NCBI GenBank assembly: GCA_014360465.1
Contig: JACIXQ010000007.1
Coordinates: forward strand, 1-50,184
DNA: 50,184 bases
Origin: a bacterium
GTDB lineage: Bacteria > Armatimonadota > JACIXR01
Reading direction: 5' to 3'
In this document: in pieces, positions 10,401 to 19,896 of the stretch
How the letters are laid out: each line of letters starts with the position of its first letter
Position numbering within the stretch: position 1 is the first letter of the stretch
Program-made: the position numbers and the translations under genes
Notes under the pieces: model-generated
Seen by the model: the letters and a program-made list of their open reading frames with translations, nothing else
Database searches by the model: none
Told to the model about the DNA's origin: nothing

Positions 10401-10463
10401 TTGCAAAAAGCAAAGGAAAGCTAAAATGCTCGAGAAGAGAAAGCTTTTAATTTTTCTATCCAT
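7413..10463 (-). CDS. Secreted beta-galactosidase-like glycoside hydrolase (GH42-like) with N-terminal CBM-like domain
   Basis: Signal peptide; FSFEEKSPGTNLPQGW...VDDVKLEEG carbohydrate-binding-like module; GYGAFGQVREDIEKLPSYGANIIQIEF..., ICLSNEP and the GxxSFxEIPLLNPF region. Confidence 0.75.
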   Translation of the reverse strand: MDRKIKSFLFSSILAFLCFLQAGYGKTLNLQSCSVETLPIKENLVPNFSFEEKSPGTNLPQGWIWDKRNTNATCEIDESRAHSGKYSLKLTNGTPFGAHIYGTIWTAQPIKIKPGIPYTLSAYVLSENPGVAWIGGGSEWQIRLTIPPTKGKWKRIWLTFTPGEDDADFVLRINTDSPTPGFWVDDVKLEEGTEPTPCSYKISKFEMEKLWDEKRDFRGDGEISLSFLVYSPNAIVPSISLKLDDLDIFSKEVRIPSGISRLTLKGKASKLTGVHKIILLVKEGGKMLFNSDYEISFLSSAGAEERLKKITDALPDLKKILEELKKKGEDISYPMVTYTVLENFTKYCQEDISYYEEKKEEWVLKRALFALDDMEEMLKRLSNQLQMAKAGKLHFPKVPRWTGKERPQIVGSSFIAPTITPGSSPRRRPFFFNGYGAFGQVREDIEKLPSYGANIIQIEFGPVDIFPKEGLISDTAVKEFIKVLDRAEKAGVAVNLLISPHYFPEWMLEKYPHLRKKRDGFLQYCLHAPESKELLLRYIKEIIPPIKDHPALHSICLSNEPVNLEEPCEYALRDWHDWLRKKHGDIATLNNRWRANYSSFEEIPLLNPFAPDFNLRTPIGMDWVLFNQEWFAGWHKMLADAIHEIAPDLPVHAKAMTWTLVNDGDVKYGVDAELFADFSQINGNDSVNFYSHNQGEFAQGWQGNLIPYDLQRSMKNIPIYNSENHIIPDRETRYIPPEHIRCALWQQAIYGQGASTIWVWERTFDPKSDFAGSIMHRPLCAEAVGIVNYDLNRLAEYITAIQNTKPQVALIMSNSAKVWDTGSYSDCLGKLYTALSFCGIRISFVSERQLERGEVPPTPLLFVTNIHHLSDKAFEGLRNYKGRIVLVGEGELLNFNEYDKPREERIEGERLEYRYGETTWQDLWLKLTTKLVGWGIKQPVEVTDRSGKPIWGVVWLSRETEKGILVNLCNYRNEKVEIKLRKAGKTALDLVSGKRIGTDAIVLSPLETKLLLLERK

Positions 10464-10481
10464 AATTTTTCAAATTTATCC

Positions 10482-13400
10482 TCATCTCAAAGTTAAATCA
10501 TAGAACTCGGCGGGGTTTTTGGTCCAGCCGATACCTCCGCCCCACTCCATCCAGCCCTTCCGTCCAGCGCCATCGTTGTCGTTTACAAGAAATGAGAAAC
10601 CATAGCTATCTCCACTCTTGGGCTTTATCCCCAGTTCCTTCCAGGGAATGGCAATAAGATAAACTACCCTGTTCCCCTCTACCTTTATCCCACCCTTGAA
10701 CTCTATAATCCCTTCCTTTAACTGCATTCCAAATGCTCTTCTGTAAACTGTGTCCTGCCCTTTTGCCTTGGCGATGTCTATCTGAACGAATGGCTCGTTC
10801 TGCTTGTGCCTATCTTGTGGAGCTATTGCGAACTGAATGCTATCCCCTTGCCATATCCCATCTGCTGGGTAATCGTTGGAGAAAATATCGTCAATTACCT
10901 TTGTATGGATGTATAGGTAATCTTTGTCCCAGACGAATTTCGCCTCAACCCAGAGGTCACTCGTCCCTTTCCAATCCCCACTTATCCGCTGATAGAAATC
11001 CCTCTTGTCAAGGATTATACCGGGTAAATCCTGCCACTGCGGGTTAGATGTCTCAAGGGGATTTCCTTCAGCCTGGGGAATCGTGAAAAAGGATACCTTT
11101 CGCTGATAACTTACTCTCACGCCGTTCTTATCTTCCAGATTAGCCGTTACAAGATAGGCGCTTGGCACTTCGCTTAAATCAAGGAAAAGGGAAGAAGTTC
11201 CGCTTACCTCCTCGCCAGGCTTGAATATGGGCAGATAAATTGATGGCTCGCGGAAAAGTGCATTCGGTGTTTCAAGCCTGACGACAACCCCCTCTGCTTT
11301 CAGCTGGCTGTAAAGATTCTTTACCGATACTTTAAGCTGTTGGGAAAGCGGTTGGGGTTTCAGGGTTATCTCATAAGGAGGAACTACCTCTATATTTTTC
11401 TTTATGGTGAAGCTCTGCGTGCCGATTTTTACCCTCGCTTCCACCTCATAGTTCCTAAAGGGGATGTTCTTCGCTTCAAAATAAAATGTCTTTACCGATT
11501 CACCCCTGCTTAGTTTTCCCGTCCAGGTGGATGGGGTGATGGTTATACCTTGTGGAATTGAGAATGAGACCCCCACGGTGGTGGGCGAGGGTACCCTTAT
11601 TATTAGGGAATTGGCTTTTTTCTCGAAGGGCATAAGCTTTAGGGATGTCTCTTTCCAGCGAAGAGCGACGCTTGGGAGTGAATCACCCTTGCAGAGAAGG
11701 AAGATGGGGCTGGGAGAAAGTTTCAGTTTGAGAAGCCCATTGGAGGATATTTGCTTCTTATTGCCCATCAAATCCATCAGTTCGCCCTTTCCCTTCCAAT
11801 TAAAGACGACATCCTTTTCCTTCATCGCCCAGAGAACTATCGCTTCTTCCTTTCTATCGTTCTGGAAGACATAAGCGTAGCATTCCTCAGGCATATCCAG
11901 CTTCTTCAGGAATTTCTTGCCTGCTAAAGCGTGAGTCATCGTTAAAAGAGAAGTGTAGCAGGGCTTAGGGATATCGCCCATATACACTATACCGAAGTTA
12001 TGTTCGTTATAGCTGGGGTCGGGACCGTTCTGATAATCGTACCAGAATATCTTCTCAACTCCTGCTCCCAGAGCGATGACATAAGCTCTTACTATGTAAT
12101 TCGCTTGGGTAATTATGTCCACTCCATTTGGTCCTATATGATTTGGCCAGCCATATTCGGTTATCCAGAGGGGTTTTTTCTCATCTCCATATTTCTTCAT
12201 AAGTTCCTTACAGGCATTTATTTGAGCCTCAAGGTAGCTTTCGGGAGGAGCAGGATAACCGTAGGGATGGATGTTCACAATGTCAAAAGGCACATTTCTC
12301 TTGTATAGTTCCTCAATATAGCGGAGGTCTGTTCCAGCTGTTCCACCCATCGCTACCTTCGCGGATGGGTCAGTTTGTTTTATAGCGTTATAGGTTTCCC
12401 TCAGAAGCTCAGCATATTCATCTATTGTCCCCGTCCAGAAACCTATATTGGGCTCATTCCATACTTCCCAAAACTTGACGAAATCCTTGTATCTCTTAAC
12501 GGATTCCTTTACATATGGAATCCAATTTCGCAGGTCGGGAACCCGGCCTGTGCCGTTCTCCGATTTTCTACTTCCCCAAGGGGAATTGTAGCAGAGGATA
12601 GGAAGGGGATAGATGGCGTGCTTCTTTGAATTGGCGAAAACCTCATCAAATGTCTTCCAGTTGAACTTATCCTTTTCTGGCTCGTTAATCTCCCATAGAA
12701 AGTCCATTCTGCACCATCTTATACCTGCCCTTTCCATCATCGTTAGCTCGTGTTCGTTGGGAATGTGTCCATTTATTCCAAAGGGGGAGGCAAGGTCAAG
12801 TTTGCCTTTTTGATAGGGCGGGAGGGCGGTAAGGACTATCTCCTTCTTAACTCTTCCATCTCCGTTTGATAAATTCACGATGTAGGCTCCAAGTTTGGGA
12901 AGGGAAACTTTCAGGGTTGTGTTTCTGCCCGTTTGGGCTGGAAGCGAAATGTTAAGCTCCTTATTTAGAATGGGGGTATTGAAGAAATCCCTGACCTTAA
13001 GGATGATTTTCACCTCTTTTGGTATGTCGTCCCTATTAAAAGTCACGACATAGAGGGTTGCAGTTTCGCCAGGTCGGTAAATCATCCCTTCCCTATCCGC
13101 TTTGACATCCACTGTGAATAGCTCGCTTTCGGAAACATCGGTAGTTTCAAGCCTTATATCGCCTATATAGACTTCTCCTTTGCGTGGAAGGGAATTAGAA
13201 TTTTTATCAATTATCAGTTGAGAAAGCGATATTGGATAATCTATTTTATGGTCGCCATTTCCACCCCAAGAAAATGTGGATTGCTCACTTAGAGGCAATC
13301 TGACCTCCTTCCATCCCTTCCAATTAATTGGACCAATGCTACCTTGGAAAACCTCGCCGGTTTTGTCAACGAAGCGATAGGTGAAGGTATGTTGAGAATT

Positions 13401-13712
13401 ATCTCCATAAAGGGAAAGGATAAGCGCGGATGGATGACCTGGCAGGGGGAGATTGCAATTAATGGGCGCGTAGATGTAGCCGATTTCCTCCCCTGTGTCG
13501 CTGAAATCATAGGAGAATTTGCCGGAGTGCTTGCCTCTATAGGTGGGTTGGGAGACGATGGAAAAGCTACCTTTCCCACCTCTGTCGCCAGTTCCATTGG
13601 AAAAGGTTGTGAACAAATAATCGAAGTCAACAAGGAGGATGGTCTTTTCCTCCTGAGCAAAAAGAACGAGGGGAAGGATAAAAAGAGCGATGAAAAATCT
13701 CAATCTCCTCAT
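10482..13712 (-). CDS. Secreted GH39/GH5-like clan GH-A hydrolase with C-terminal CBM9/DOMON-like domain
   Basis: WCRMDFLWEINEPEKDKFNW, FWEVWNEPNIGFW, PLWITEYGWPNH (acid/base and nucleophile motifs); C-terminal WVEAKFVWDKDYLYIHTKVIDDIF...WQGDSIQFAI. Confidence 0.75.
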   Translation of the reverse strand: MRRLRFFIALFILPLVLFAQEEKTILLVDFDYLFTTFSNGTGDRGGKGSFSIVSQPTYRGKHSGKFSYDFSDTGEEIGYIYAPINCNLPLPGHPSALILSLYGDNSQHTFTYRFVDKTGEVFQGSIGPINWKGWKEVRLPLSEQSTFSWGGNGDHKIDYPISLSQLIIDKNSNSLPRKGEVYIGDIRLETTDVSESELFTVDVKADREGMIYRPGETATLYVVTFNRDDIPKEVKIILKVRDFFNTPILNKELNISLPAQTGRNTTLKVSLPKLGAYIVNLSNGDGRVKKEIVLTALPPYQKGKLDLASPFGINGHIPNEHELTMMERAGIRWCRMDFLWEINEPEKDKFNWKTFDEVFANSKKHAIYPLPILCYNSPWGSRKSENGTGRVPDLRNWIPYVKESVKRYKDFVKFWEVWNEPNIGFWTGTIDEYAELLRETYNAIKQTDPSAKVAMGGTAGTDLRYIEELYKRNVPFDIVNIHPYGYPAPPESYLEAQINACKELMKKYGDEKKPLWITEYGWPNHIGPNGVDIITQANYIVRAYVIALGAGVEKIFWYDYQNGPDPSYNEHNFGIVYMGDIPKPCYTSLLTMTHALAGKKFLKKLDMPEECYAYVFQNDRKEEAIVLWAMKEKDVVFNWKGKGELMDLMGNKKQISSNGLLKLKLSPSPIFLLCKGDSLPSVALRWKETSLKLMPFEKKANSLIIRVPSPTTVGVSFSIPQGITITPSTWTGKLSRGESVKTFYFEAKNIPFRNYEVEARVKIGTQSFTIKKNIEVVPPYEITLKPQPLSQQLKVSVKNLYSQLKAEGVVVRLETPNALFREPSIYLPIFKPGEEVSGTSSLFLDLSEVPSAYLVTANLEDKNGVRVSYQRKVSFFTIPQAEGNPLETSNPQWQDLPGIILDKRDFYQRISGDWKGTSDLWVEAKFVWDKDYLYIHTKVIDDIFSNDYPADGIWQGDSIQFAIAPQDRHKQNEPFVQIDIAKAKGQDTVYRRAFGMQLKEGIIEFKGGIKVEGNRVVYLIAIPWKELGIKPKSGDSYGFSFLVNDNDGAGRKGWMEWGGGIGWTKNPAEFYDLTLR

Positions 13713-13746
13713 TTTAAAACCTCCCTATTATTTATTATAAAATTCA

Positions 13747-15057
13747 TCACTGAAAAGTCGGTAAGAGGTCTCTATGCGCTTCAAGAAGGGCGTCAAAAAC
13801 CTGCTCGGCAGTGCGAGAATCGGGGACAACAGGGTCGATCAGCATAGCCTGAATCGCCAACTCCCTTGAACCTTTAACAGCTGATTCAACAACGAGTTCT
13901 TGGATATCCATCTGCCGATGACAGAGGCTTGCTATGGCGATTGGCAATTTTCCGATTTTCAGCCCCTGGGGACCATCTTTCCCTACAGTTGCCGGCACCT
14001 CCACTATACCATCGGGCAGATTTTCTATATAGCCTTTATTGGGGATGTTCACTGCTATCTCGAGTTCTTTCTTATCCTCCAACATAGCCTCAATGATATC
14101 TATCGCCCTCTCGCCCGAGCGGTGCTGAAGAAGCACCTGTGGGTTTTCTTCCCCTTCAACTATTCTGTTTATAAGGGAAGATAGCCTCTTTCTCCCTTCC
14201 TCGTCTGCTTCAAAGTTGAACCGCCAAAATGTATCTCTCGTTGTCTCCCAGGGATAACACTCCTCAACGAGGCTATTGGGAAGATACTCACCGATATGAT
14301 TATCACCGGGTGAAGGATAGAGACCGAGTTTCTGGAAAAGGAGATAGGAAAGCGGTTGGGGAGGTTCTGGGAGAGAGGCTAATCTCTCTTTCAAGAGCGG
14401 ATATGCATCTTTGCCATTTTCCTTGAAGGTGAGTTCCTTTATCCAGGTGAAGTGGTTGAAGCCTCCAGCTGTTGCCGAAAGCGAGTCAAATGGCACACCC
14501 ATAACATCGGCGAGCTGGTGGAGGACACCTCTTAGTCCATGGCACAATCCAATCGCTTTTATCTTGCTATAGCGGTATATCGCGAGCATATTACAGTGAA
14601 GGGGATTGGAGAAGTTTATAAGCCAGGCATTGGGGCATTTCTCCTCCATAGATTTTGCGATATCAAGAAGTATTGGGATTGTCCGGAAGGCATGGAACAT
14701 CCCTCCCGGTCCTCCGTTTTCGCCAAGGACCTGCTTTACACCGAATCTTTGAGGAATCTCCCAATCAAGTTTCCAGGAAGTCATTCTCTTCCTTTCCACC
14801 GAGGTTATGACGAAGTCAGCACCATCAAGGTCCTCTCCATAATTGGTAGTTGCCCTCACTTTTGCTCCCAATCCACTCGCTTCGTTCAGTCGCAGGGCTA
14901 ACTTCGTCATCAGCTGGAGTTTCACTTCGTCTATATCGCAGAGGATGAGCTCTGCTCCCTTCATAAGGGGTGATTGGAAGAAATCGGAGAGCGTGCTCAA
15001 TCCGAAGGAGGCGCTCCCTGCGCCAATGACCATAATTTTCAAATTCTTTTCTCTCAT
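13747..15057 (-). CDS. GH4 family NAD/Mn-dependent glycosidase (alpha-glucosidase/alpha-galacturonidase-like)
   Basis: [10 protein letters not shown]...[47 protein letters not shown]. Confidence 0.88.
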   Translation of the reverse strand: MREKNLKIMVIGAGSASFGLSTLSDFFQSPLMKGAELILCDIDEVKLQLMTKLALRLNEASGLGAKVRATTNYGEDLDGADFVITSVERKRMTSWKLDWEIPQRFGVKQVLGENGGPGGMFHAFRTIPILLDIAKSMEEKCPNAWLINFSNPLHCNMLAIYRYSKIKAIGLCHGLRGVLHQLADVMGVPFDSLSATAGGFNHFTWIKELTFKENGKDAYPLLKERLASLPEPPQPLSYLLFQKLGLYPSPGDNHIGEYLPNSLVEECYPWETTRDTFWRFNFEADEEGRKRLSSLINRIVEGEENPQVLLQHRSGERAIDIIEAMLEDKKELEIAVNIPNKGYIENLPDGIVEVPATVGKDGPQGLKIGKLPIAIASLCHRQMDIQELVVESAVKGSRELAIQAMLIDPVVPDSRTAEQVFDALLEAHRDLLPTFQ

Positions 15058-15075
15058 ATATCTCTCTCCCTTTCT

Positions 15076-15744
15076 TTATAATGGTAATAAGTCACAGAAA
15101 TAAAAGCGATTTTCCCGCAGGACGACCTCGCCCTTGCGGAAATTGACCTTCTTTTTGAATAAAGGTCCATCGTAGACGAAGGTGTGGAACTCGCCGTTTT
15201 CCCCGCTGGGGTCAACGGCTGGAGGCAAGGTATTGAGGAAATTTTCCTCAAATTCCCTTCCCACGAAATCAGCTGATAGGACTTTACCGTCAACACAGGT
15301 AGTAATTGCCCTGAAGCCAAGAGCGATGAATTCCCTTGCCAACTTTTTGCTTTCCTTTCCCCAGAGAGGGAAAACCGCTTCCATCCCTACCTGGTATAGG
15401 TTCCGCTCCCTATATTCCCGGACATCTTGAAGGAATATGTCACCGAAAGCAACCGATTTTATGCCCTTTTCTTTATAGTGCAACATCTTCTCTTTCATCC
15501 GCATTTCATATTCTTCGTTTGAGCAGTTTTTGGGAATGAAGACGATGTCAAGTGGGAAGCCGAGTGCTTCTGCCTGCTGCAGGAGCAATTCCTTCCTTAC
15601 CCCATGCATGCTTATCCTGTCGTAATCCTCTGTAACAGTTGCGAGGAGAGCAACGATTTCATATTGGTCATTTTTAATTAGTTCATTCAGGGCGAGGGTG
15701 CTATCCTTACCTCCGCTCCAAGCTAAGAGAATTTTACCTATCAT
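15076..15744 (-). CDS. Dph6-related ATP pyrophosphatase (diphthine-ammonia ligase-like)
   Basis: LLAWSGGKDSTLAL PP-loop; VAFGDIFLQDVREYRERNL; FPLWGKESKKLAREFIALGFRAITTCVD. Confidence 0.85.
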   Translation of the reverse strand: MIGKILLAWSGGKDSTLALNELIKNDQYEIVALLATVTEDYDRISMHGVRKELLLQQAEALGFPLDIVFIPKNCSNEEYEMRMKEKMLHYKEKGIKSVAFGDIFLQDVREYRERNLYQVGMEAVFPLWGKESKKLAREFIALGFRAITTCVDGKVLSADFVGREFEENFLNTLPPAVDPSGENGEFHTFVYDGPLFKKKVNFRKGEVVLRENRFYFCDLLPL

Positions 15745-17216
15745 TGGACGGATTCCATTATCTTCAGAAAGCGCTCATAGGCGTCATCCCATTCAGCCGT
15801 GTGGGCGGGTTCGTAAGGAATGACTTCAAAGGAGTTGCGAATGATTTCTCTCATCTCCTCGTGGGATTTGATGTAGCCGAGTGCCAGGGCTTGGACAAGG
15901 GCGTTCCCGGTTGCGGTAGCCTCAACTGGTCCTGCCATCACTATTCTATCGGTAGCATCGGCTATGAATTGGCAAAGGAGGGTGTTCTGGGAGCCACCAC
16001 CGAATATGTGGATGCGGGAGAGCTGGCGTCCAAGCATCTCCTCCAACCTATCAAGAACCCACTTGCATTTGAGGGCAAGGCTCTCCAGAGCGCATCGGAC
16101 AAATTCACCTTTCGTTTGAGGCGGTTCCTGACCGGTTTTTCGGCAGAAATCGGCTATACGGGCAGGCATATCGCCAGGGGGTAAGAAGGAGGTATGGTCA
16201 GGTTCTAATATGGCGCAAAATGGGCGAGCGTTCTCTGCCATCTTCGTTAGCTCGCTGTAGGAGTATTCCTCACCTCTATTTGCCCATGTCCTTCTGGATT
16301 CCTGAATAAGCCAGAGCCCCATTATGTTCTTCAGAAAGCGGAAGGTTCCACCAACACCGCCCTCGTTAGTGAAGTTGAGCTCAAAGCTGCGTTGATTTAT
16401 TATCGGTTCTTTTATTTCTACTCCCATCAGCATCCAGGTCCCAGCACTGATGTAAGCCCAATCATCGCCTTCAGCTGGTGCAGCCGCAACAGCTGAACCC
16501 GTATCGTGGCAGGAGACGGCGATTACAGGAATTCCTTGCTGACCAACCTCTTCACCCACAGAAGGGAGAATCTCGCCCAGTATGGTGCCAGAGGAAACTA
16601 TCCTCTGGAGAAAATGATGAGGTATGTCCATCTCCTCAAGAAGTTCCCTATCCCAATCGCCAATAAGAGGATTGTAGAACTGGGAAGTCGTCGCTATGCT
16701 GAATTCGTTCGCTTTTATACCCGTAAGCCAGAAATTGAATAGGTCTGGCATCATAAGGAATGTCTCGGCTATATCAAGAAGGGGAGAATTTTCCACTCTC
16801 ATAGCAAGGAGCTGGTAGAGAGTGTTGAGTTGGATGAACTGTATGCCGGTGCGGAAATAGATTTTCTCCTTTGGAACACGGCGAAATGCTTCCTCCAACA
16901 TACCATTCGTCCGCTTATCTCTATAGTGGTAGGGATTGCCGAGTAGGATATCCCCCCTTCCCAATAGGGCGAAATCGACGCCCCAGGTATCAACCCCGAT
17001 TCCCTGTAGACCGCCATATTTCTGGATAGCGAGCCTTATGCTCGCTTTTATCTCGCTCCACATCCTTAGAACATCCCAGAACAGGCTATCCCCTACCTTT
17101 ACTGGACCATTTATGAAGCGATGGATTTCCTCTAACCTGAACTTGCCATCCTCAAGAAAGCCCAGCATACCTCTTCCACTTTCAGCTCCAAGGTCAAGGG
17201 CGAGAAATGGATGCAC
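15741..17216 (-). CDS. rhaB: Rhamnulokinase (FGGY family), GTG start
   Basis: LALDLGAESGRGM, GIGVDTWGVDFALL, PYHYRDKRTNGM, IHIFGGGSQNTLLCQFIADAT; GTG preceded by GGAGGTGATGAATC. Confidence 0.88.
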   Translation of the reverse strand: MHPFLALDLGAESGRGMLGFLEDGKFRLEEIHRFINGPVKVGDSLFWDVLRMWSEIKASIRLAIQKYGGLQGIGVDTWGVDFALLGRGDILLGNPYHYRDKRTNGMLEEAFRRVPKEKIYFRTGIQFIQLNTLYQLLAMRVENSPLLDIAETFLMMPDLFNFWLTGIKANEFSIATTSQFYNPLIGDWDRELLEEMDIPHHFLQRIVSSGTILGEILPSVGEEVGQQGIPVIAVSCHDTGSAVAAAPAEGDDWAYISAGTWMLMGVEIKEPIINQRSFELNFTNEGGVGGTFRFLKNIMGLWLIQESRRTWANRGEEYSYSELTKMAENARPFCAILEPDHTSFLPPGDMPARIADFCRKTGQEPPQTKGEFVRCALESLALKCKWVLDRLEEMLGRQLSRIHIFGGGSQNTLLCQFIADATDRIVMAGPVEATATGNALVQALALGYIKSHEEMREIIRNSFEVIPYEPAHTAEWDDAYERFLKIMESVQ

Positions 17217-17647
17217 GATTCATCACCTCCATTTTGAAATTTCCGATACATCCAGATAACATAATGCTCTGCATCATCTCTCAATTGATCTTGCTGGCAA
17301 ACATAAAAATATCGTCTTTCATTTTCTCAAATCAATATAATGAACGCTTGATTACAAGTCAAGGAAGAGGCTGTATGGAGGCTTTAAAAGGTGCTGTTCT
17401 TCTTTCCTCAAAAATAAATTGCTTTGAAAGCTTGTTTTGCTTATTCGCTTTCCAAAATCTCAATTCATTCCATAGCTTTATTTTTTAAATGAAGTAACTT
17501 TGTTCAATCCGTAGTCACCTCGTTTGGAGAGATGTATCCTGCTACACCCTATATCTTCAAATGATAAAAGAGCAGTGCGATATAAGAGGGTGACAATGAT
17601 AGAATTGCAGATAACTATCAAATTATTTTTGAGGGAGAGCGCCCGTC

Positions 17648-17675
17648 TTGACAAATTCGGTCTTCCCTTTATAAT
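17648..17675 (+). promoter_or_regulatory. Sigma70-type promoter of ffh operon
   Basis: TTGACA (17648-17653), 16-nt spacer, TATAAT (17670-17675). Confidence 0.7.
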
Positions 17676-17688
17676 TCATAAAGAGGCT

Positions 17689-18978
17689 ATGTTTGAATCG
17701 CTGACAGCAAGGCTACAGTCCATCTTTAATAAGTTGAGAGGTAAGGCTCGCCTCAGTCCGCAGGATATAGATTCTGCCCTGCGGGAGGTGAGGCTTTCCC
17801 TGCTTGAAGCGGATGTTCATTACAAGGTCGTCAAGGAATTTCTCGATAGGGTGAGGCAAAGGGCGTTGGGAGAGGAGGTTATGTCCTCCTTCACTCCTGC
17901 CCAACAGGTGATAAAGATAGTGAGGGACGAGATGATAAACATATTGGGGGATGGGGGTGAATTGCGATATGCTTCTTCTCCTCCTACAACCATTATGCTT
18001 TTCGGGCTTCAGGGTGGTGGAAAAACGACTACCGCTGGTAAGCTTGCCATTCTGTTGAAGAAGCAGGGGAAGAAGCCACTTCTCATTGCTACCGATGTAA
18101 GGAGACCCGCAGCAATCCAGCAATTGCAAAAGGTGGGGAAGGCTGTTGGTTGCGATGTATATGCCGATGCAGGGCAGAAGGACCCTTTGGGGATAGCCAA
18201 GGCGGGCATAGATTTCGCAAAGCGGAAAGGTTACGATGTGGTTATCGTTGATACCCAGGGACGTCTCCATCTGGATGATGAGTTGCTTGGTGAATTGGAA
18301 GAGATGGAGAAGGCGCTAAACCCTCACAACGCTATCCTGGTGCTTGATGGAATGACTGGTCAAGATGCCGTCAACATCGCTATGGGCTTTTCCAAATTGA
18401 GGATAGATGGTTATATCTTGACGAAGATGGATGGGGATGCCAGAGGTGGAGCGGCTCTATCCATATCCTTCATAACCCAGAAGCCCATTATGTTCCTCGG
18501 TGTAGGAGAGAGATACGATGCCATTGAGCCGTTCCATCCCGAAAGATTGGTTTCCCGCATACTGGGTATGGGGGATGTGTTAACGCTAATAGAGAAGATA
18601 GAATCGGCTATGGAGGAAACCGAGGAGGAGCTTCCCACCTCCTTTGAGAACTTCACCTTGAACGATTTCCTCAGGGAATTGAGGAGAATGCATAAATTGG
18701 GACCGCTTGAGCATATATTATCGCTCATACCGGGAGCGAGTAATGTGCGTGTTGGCCCGCAGGAAGAGAAGATGTTGAAGAAATTTGAGGCAATCGTGCT
18801 ATCAATGACCAAGGAGGAGAGGGAGAATCCATCCATCATAGATGGTAGCAGGAAAAGGAGGATTGCCAAAGGTTCTGGGACGACAGTTCAAGAAGTCAAT
18901 CTTTTACTTAAACGATTTGAAGAAGCGAAACAATTAGCTAAGACTCTATCAGCAAGGAGGATAAGGAGATGGCCGTAA
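17689..18978 (+). CDS. ffh: Signal recognition particle protein Ffh
   Basis: MFESLTARLQSIFNKLRGK start; GLQGGGKTTTAGKLA; DTQGRLHLD; DGMTGQDAVNIA; TKMDGDARGGAALS; M-domain. Start after AAGAGG at 17689, not 17524. Confidence 0.96.
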   Translation: MFESLTARLQSIFNKLRGKARLSPQDIDSALREVRLSLLEADVHYKVVKEFLDRVRQRALGEEVMSSFTPAQQVIKIVRDEMINILGDGGELRYASSPPTTIMLFGLQGGGKTTTAGKLAILLKKQGKKPLLIATDVRRPAAIQQLQKVGKAVGCDVYADAGQKDPLGIAKAGIDFAKRKGYDVVIVDTQGRLHLDDELLGELEEMEKALNPHNAILVLDGMTGQDAVNIAMGFSKLRIDGYILTKMDGDARGGAALSISFITQKPIMFLGVGERYDAIEPFHPERLVSRILGMGDVLTLIEKIESAMEETEEELPTSFENFTLNDFLRELRRMHKLGPLEHILSLIPGASNVRVGPQEEKMLKKFEAIVLSMTKEERENPSIIDGSRKRRIAKGSGTTVQEVNLLLKRFEEAKQLAKTLSARRIRRWP

Positions 18979-19253
18979 GGATCAGATTGCTTAGGATGGG
19001 TTCTAACAAGAGACCATCCTACCGACTTGTTGCCGTGGATGCGAAAAGCAAGCCACAGGGACCGTATCTGGAGATGCTGGGTTATTATAATCCCCTCAGG
19101 GAACCACCGGAGATTAAGCTGGACGAGGAGAAGATAATGAAGTGGCTCCTCAATGGAGCGCAACCCAGTGAAACCGCTCTATCCCTTCTTAAAAAAGAGG
19201 GGATTTGGGACAAATTCCTGCAGATAAAGCAAGCTCAAAGAGGAGGTGGCTGA
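18969..19253 (+). CDS. rpsP: 30S ribosomal protein S16
   Basis: [42 protein letters not shown]. Confidence 0.96.
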   Translation: MAVRIRLLRMGSNKRPSYRLVAVDAKSKPQGPYLEMLGYYNPLREPPEIKLDEEKIMKWLLNGAQPSETALSLLKKEGIWDKFLQIKQAQRGGG

Positions 19254-19254
19254 G

Positions 19255-19485
19255 ATGAGAGAATTGGTAGAGAAGCTTGTGCAGGCTCTCGTTGACAATC
19301 CTGAAGCCGTCCAGGTAACGGAAATCAAAGGAGAGCGAACAATAGTCTACGAGGTTAGAGTAGCGGAGGAAGACCTTGGCAAGGTTATAGGCAAAGAGGG
19401 ACGCATAGCGAATGCCCTCAGGACCATCCTCAAGGCTGCCGCTACGAAGTTGGGCAAGAAAGTTTCATTGGAGATACTGCAATGA
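19255..19485 (+). CDS. khpA: KH-domain RNA-binding protein KhpA
   Basis: [55 protein letters not shown]; downstream of rpsP. Confidence 0.93.
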   Translation: MRELVEKLVQALVDNPEAVQVTEIKGERTIVYEVRVAEEDLGKVIGKEGRIANALRTILKAAATKLGKKVSLEILQ

Positions 19486-19886
19486 GTACGCTGGTAAAGT
19501 GCAATGTTTTGGTGAAGGTGATTATGACCGAGGAGTTCCGCCAACGGACCTTGAAGGAGATGGAGGAACTCCTCGAGAAAGTCAAGGAAGCCCAGCAGAG
19601 GATAGATTTCCAATCTCGGATTTACCTCTCTGACCTTCAGAAGGTGGATTTGCAGAAGGCAGCTGCCTTCCGCCGTCAGTGGGAGGAAGAGAGGGAAGAA
19701 AGGGAAAACTTCCGAAGGGAAATCGAGGAAAGGATAGAGAAGCTGAAGAGCATCCCGGAAGGCGAGGAGTTCCTCCTCACCACCCTGGAAGCTTATGTTG
19801 AGGCTAAGGAGAACGAACCTCTGCCCATTTTCGCACCTCCTCAGATAATCGTTAAGGACGATAAGGTAGTGGAAATAAGGAGATAA
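19482..19886 (+). CDS. YlqD-family protein
   Basis: Coiled-coil protein with C-terminal [12 protein letters not shown], in the ylqD position between khpA and rimM as in Bacillus. Confidence 0.75.
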   Translation: MSTLVKCNVLVKVIMTEEFRQRTLKEMEELLEKVKEAQQRIDFQSRIYLSDLQKVDLQKAAAFRRQWEEEREERENFRREIEERIEKLKSIPEGEEFLLTTLEAYVEAKENEPLPIFAPPQIIVKDDKVVEIRR

Positions 19887-19896
19887 TCACTTTCCA

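Noticed and set aside
13344-13847. 167-aa plus-strand ORF across the GH39-like/GH4 junction
   Set aside because: Antisense to two well-supported genes; no recognisable family.
17217-17647. SRP RNA (ffs) near ffh
   Set aside because: No GGTCAGGTCCGGAAGGAAGCAG-like core in the region.
17713-18270. 185-aa ORF antisense to ffh
   Set aside because: Shadow ORF of a strongly conserved gene; composition not protein-like.
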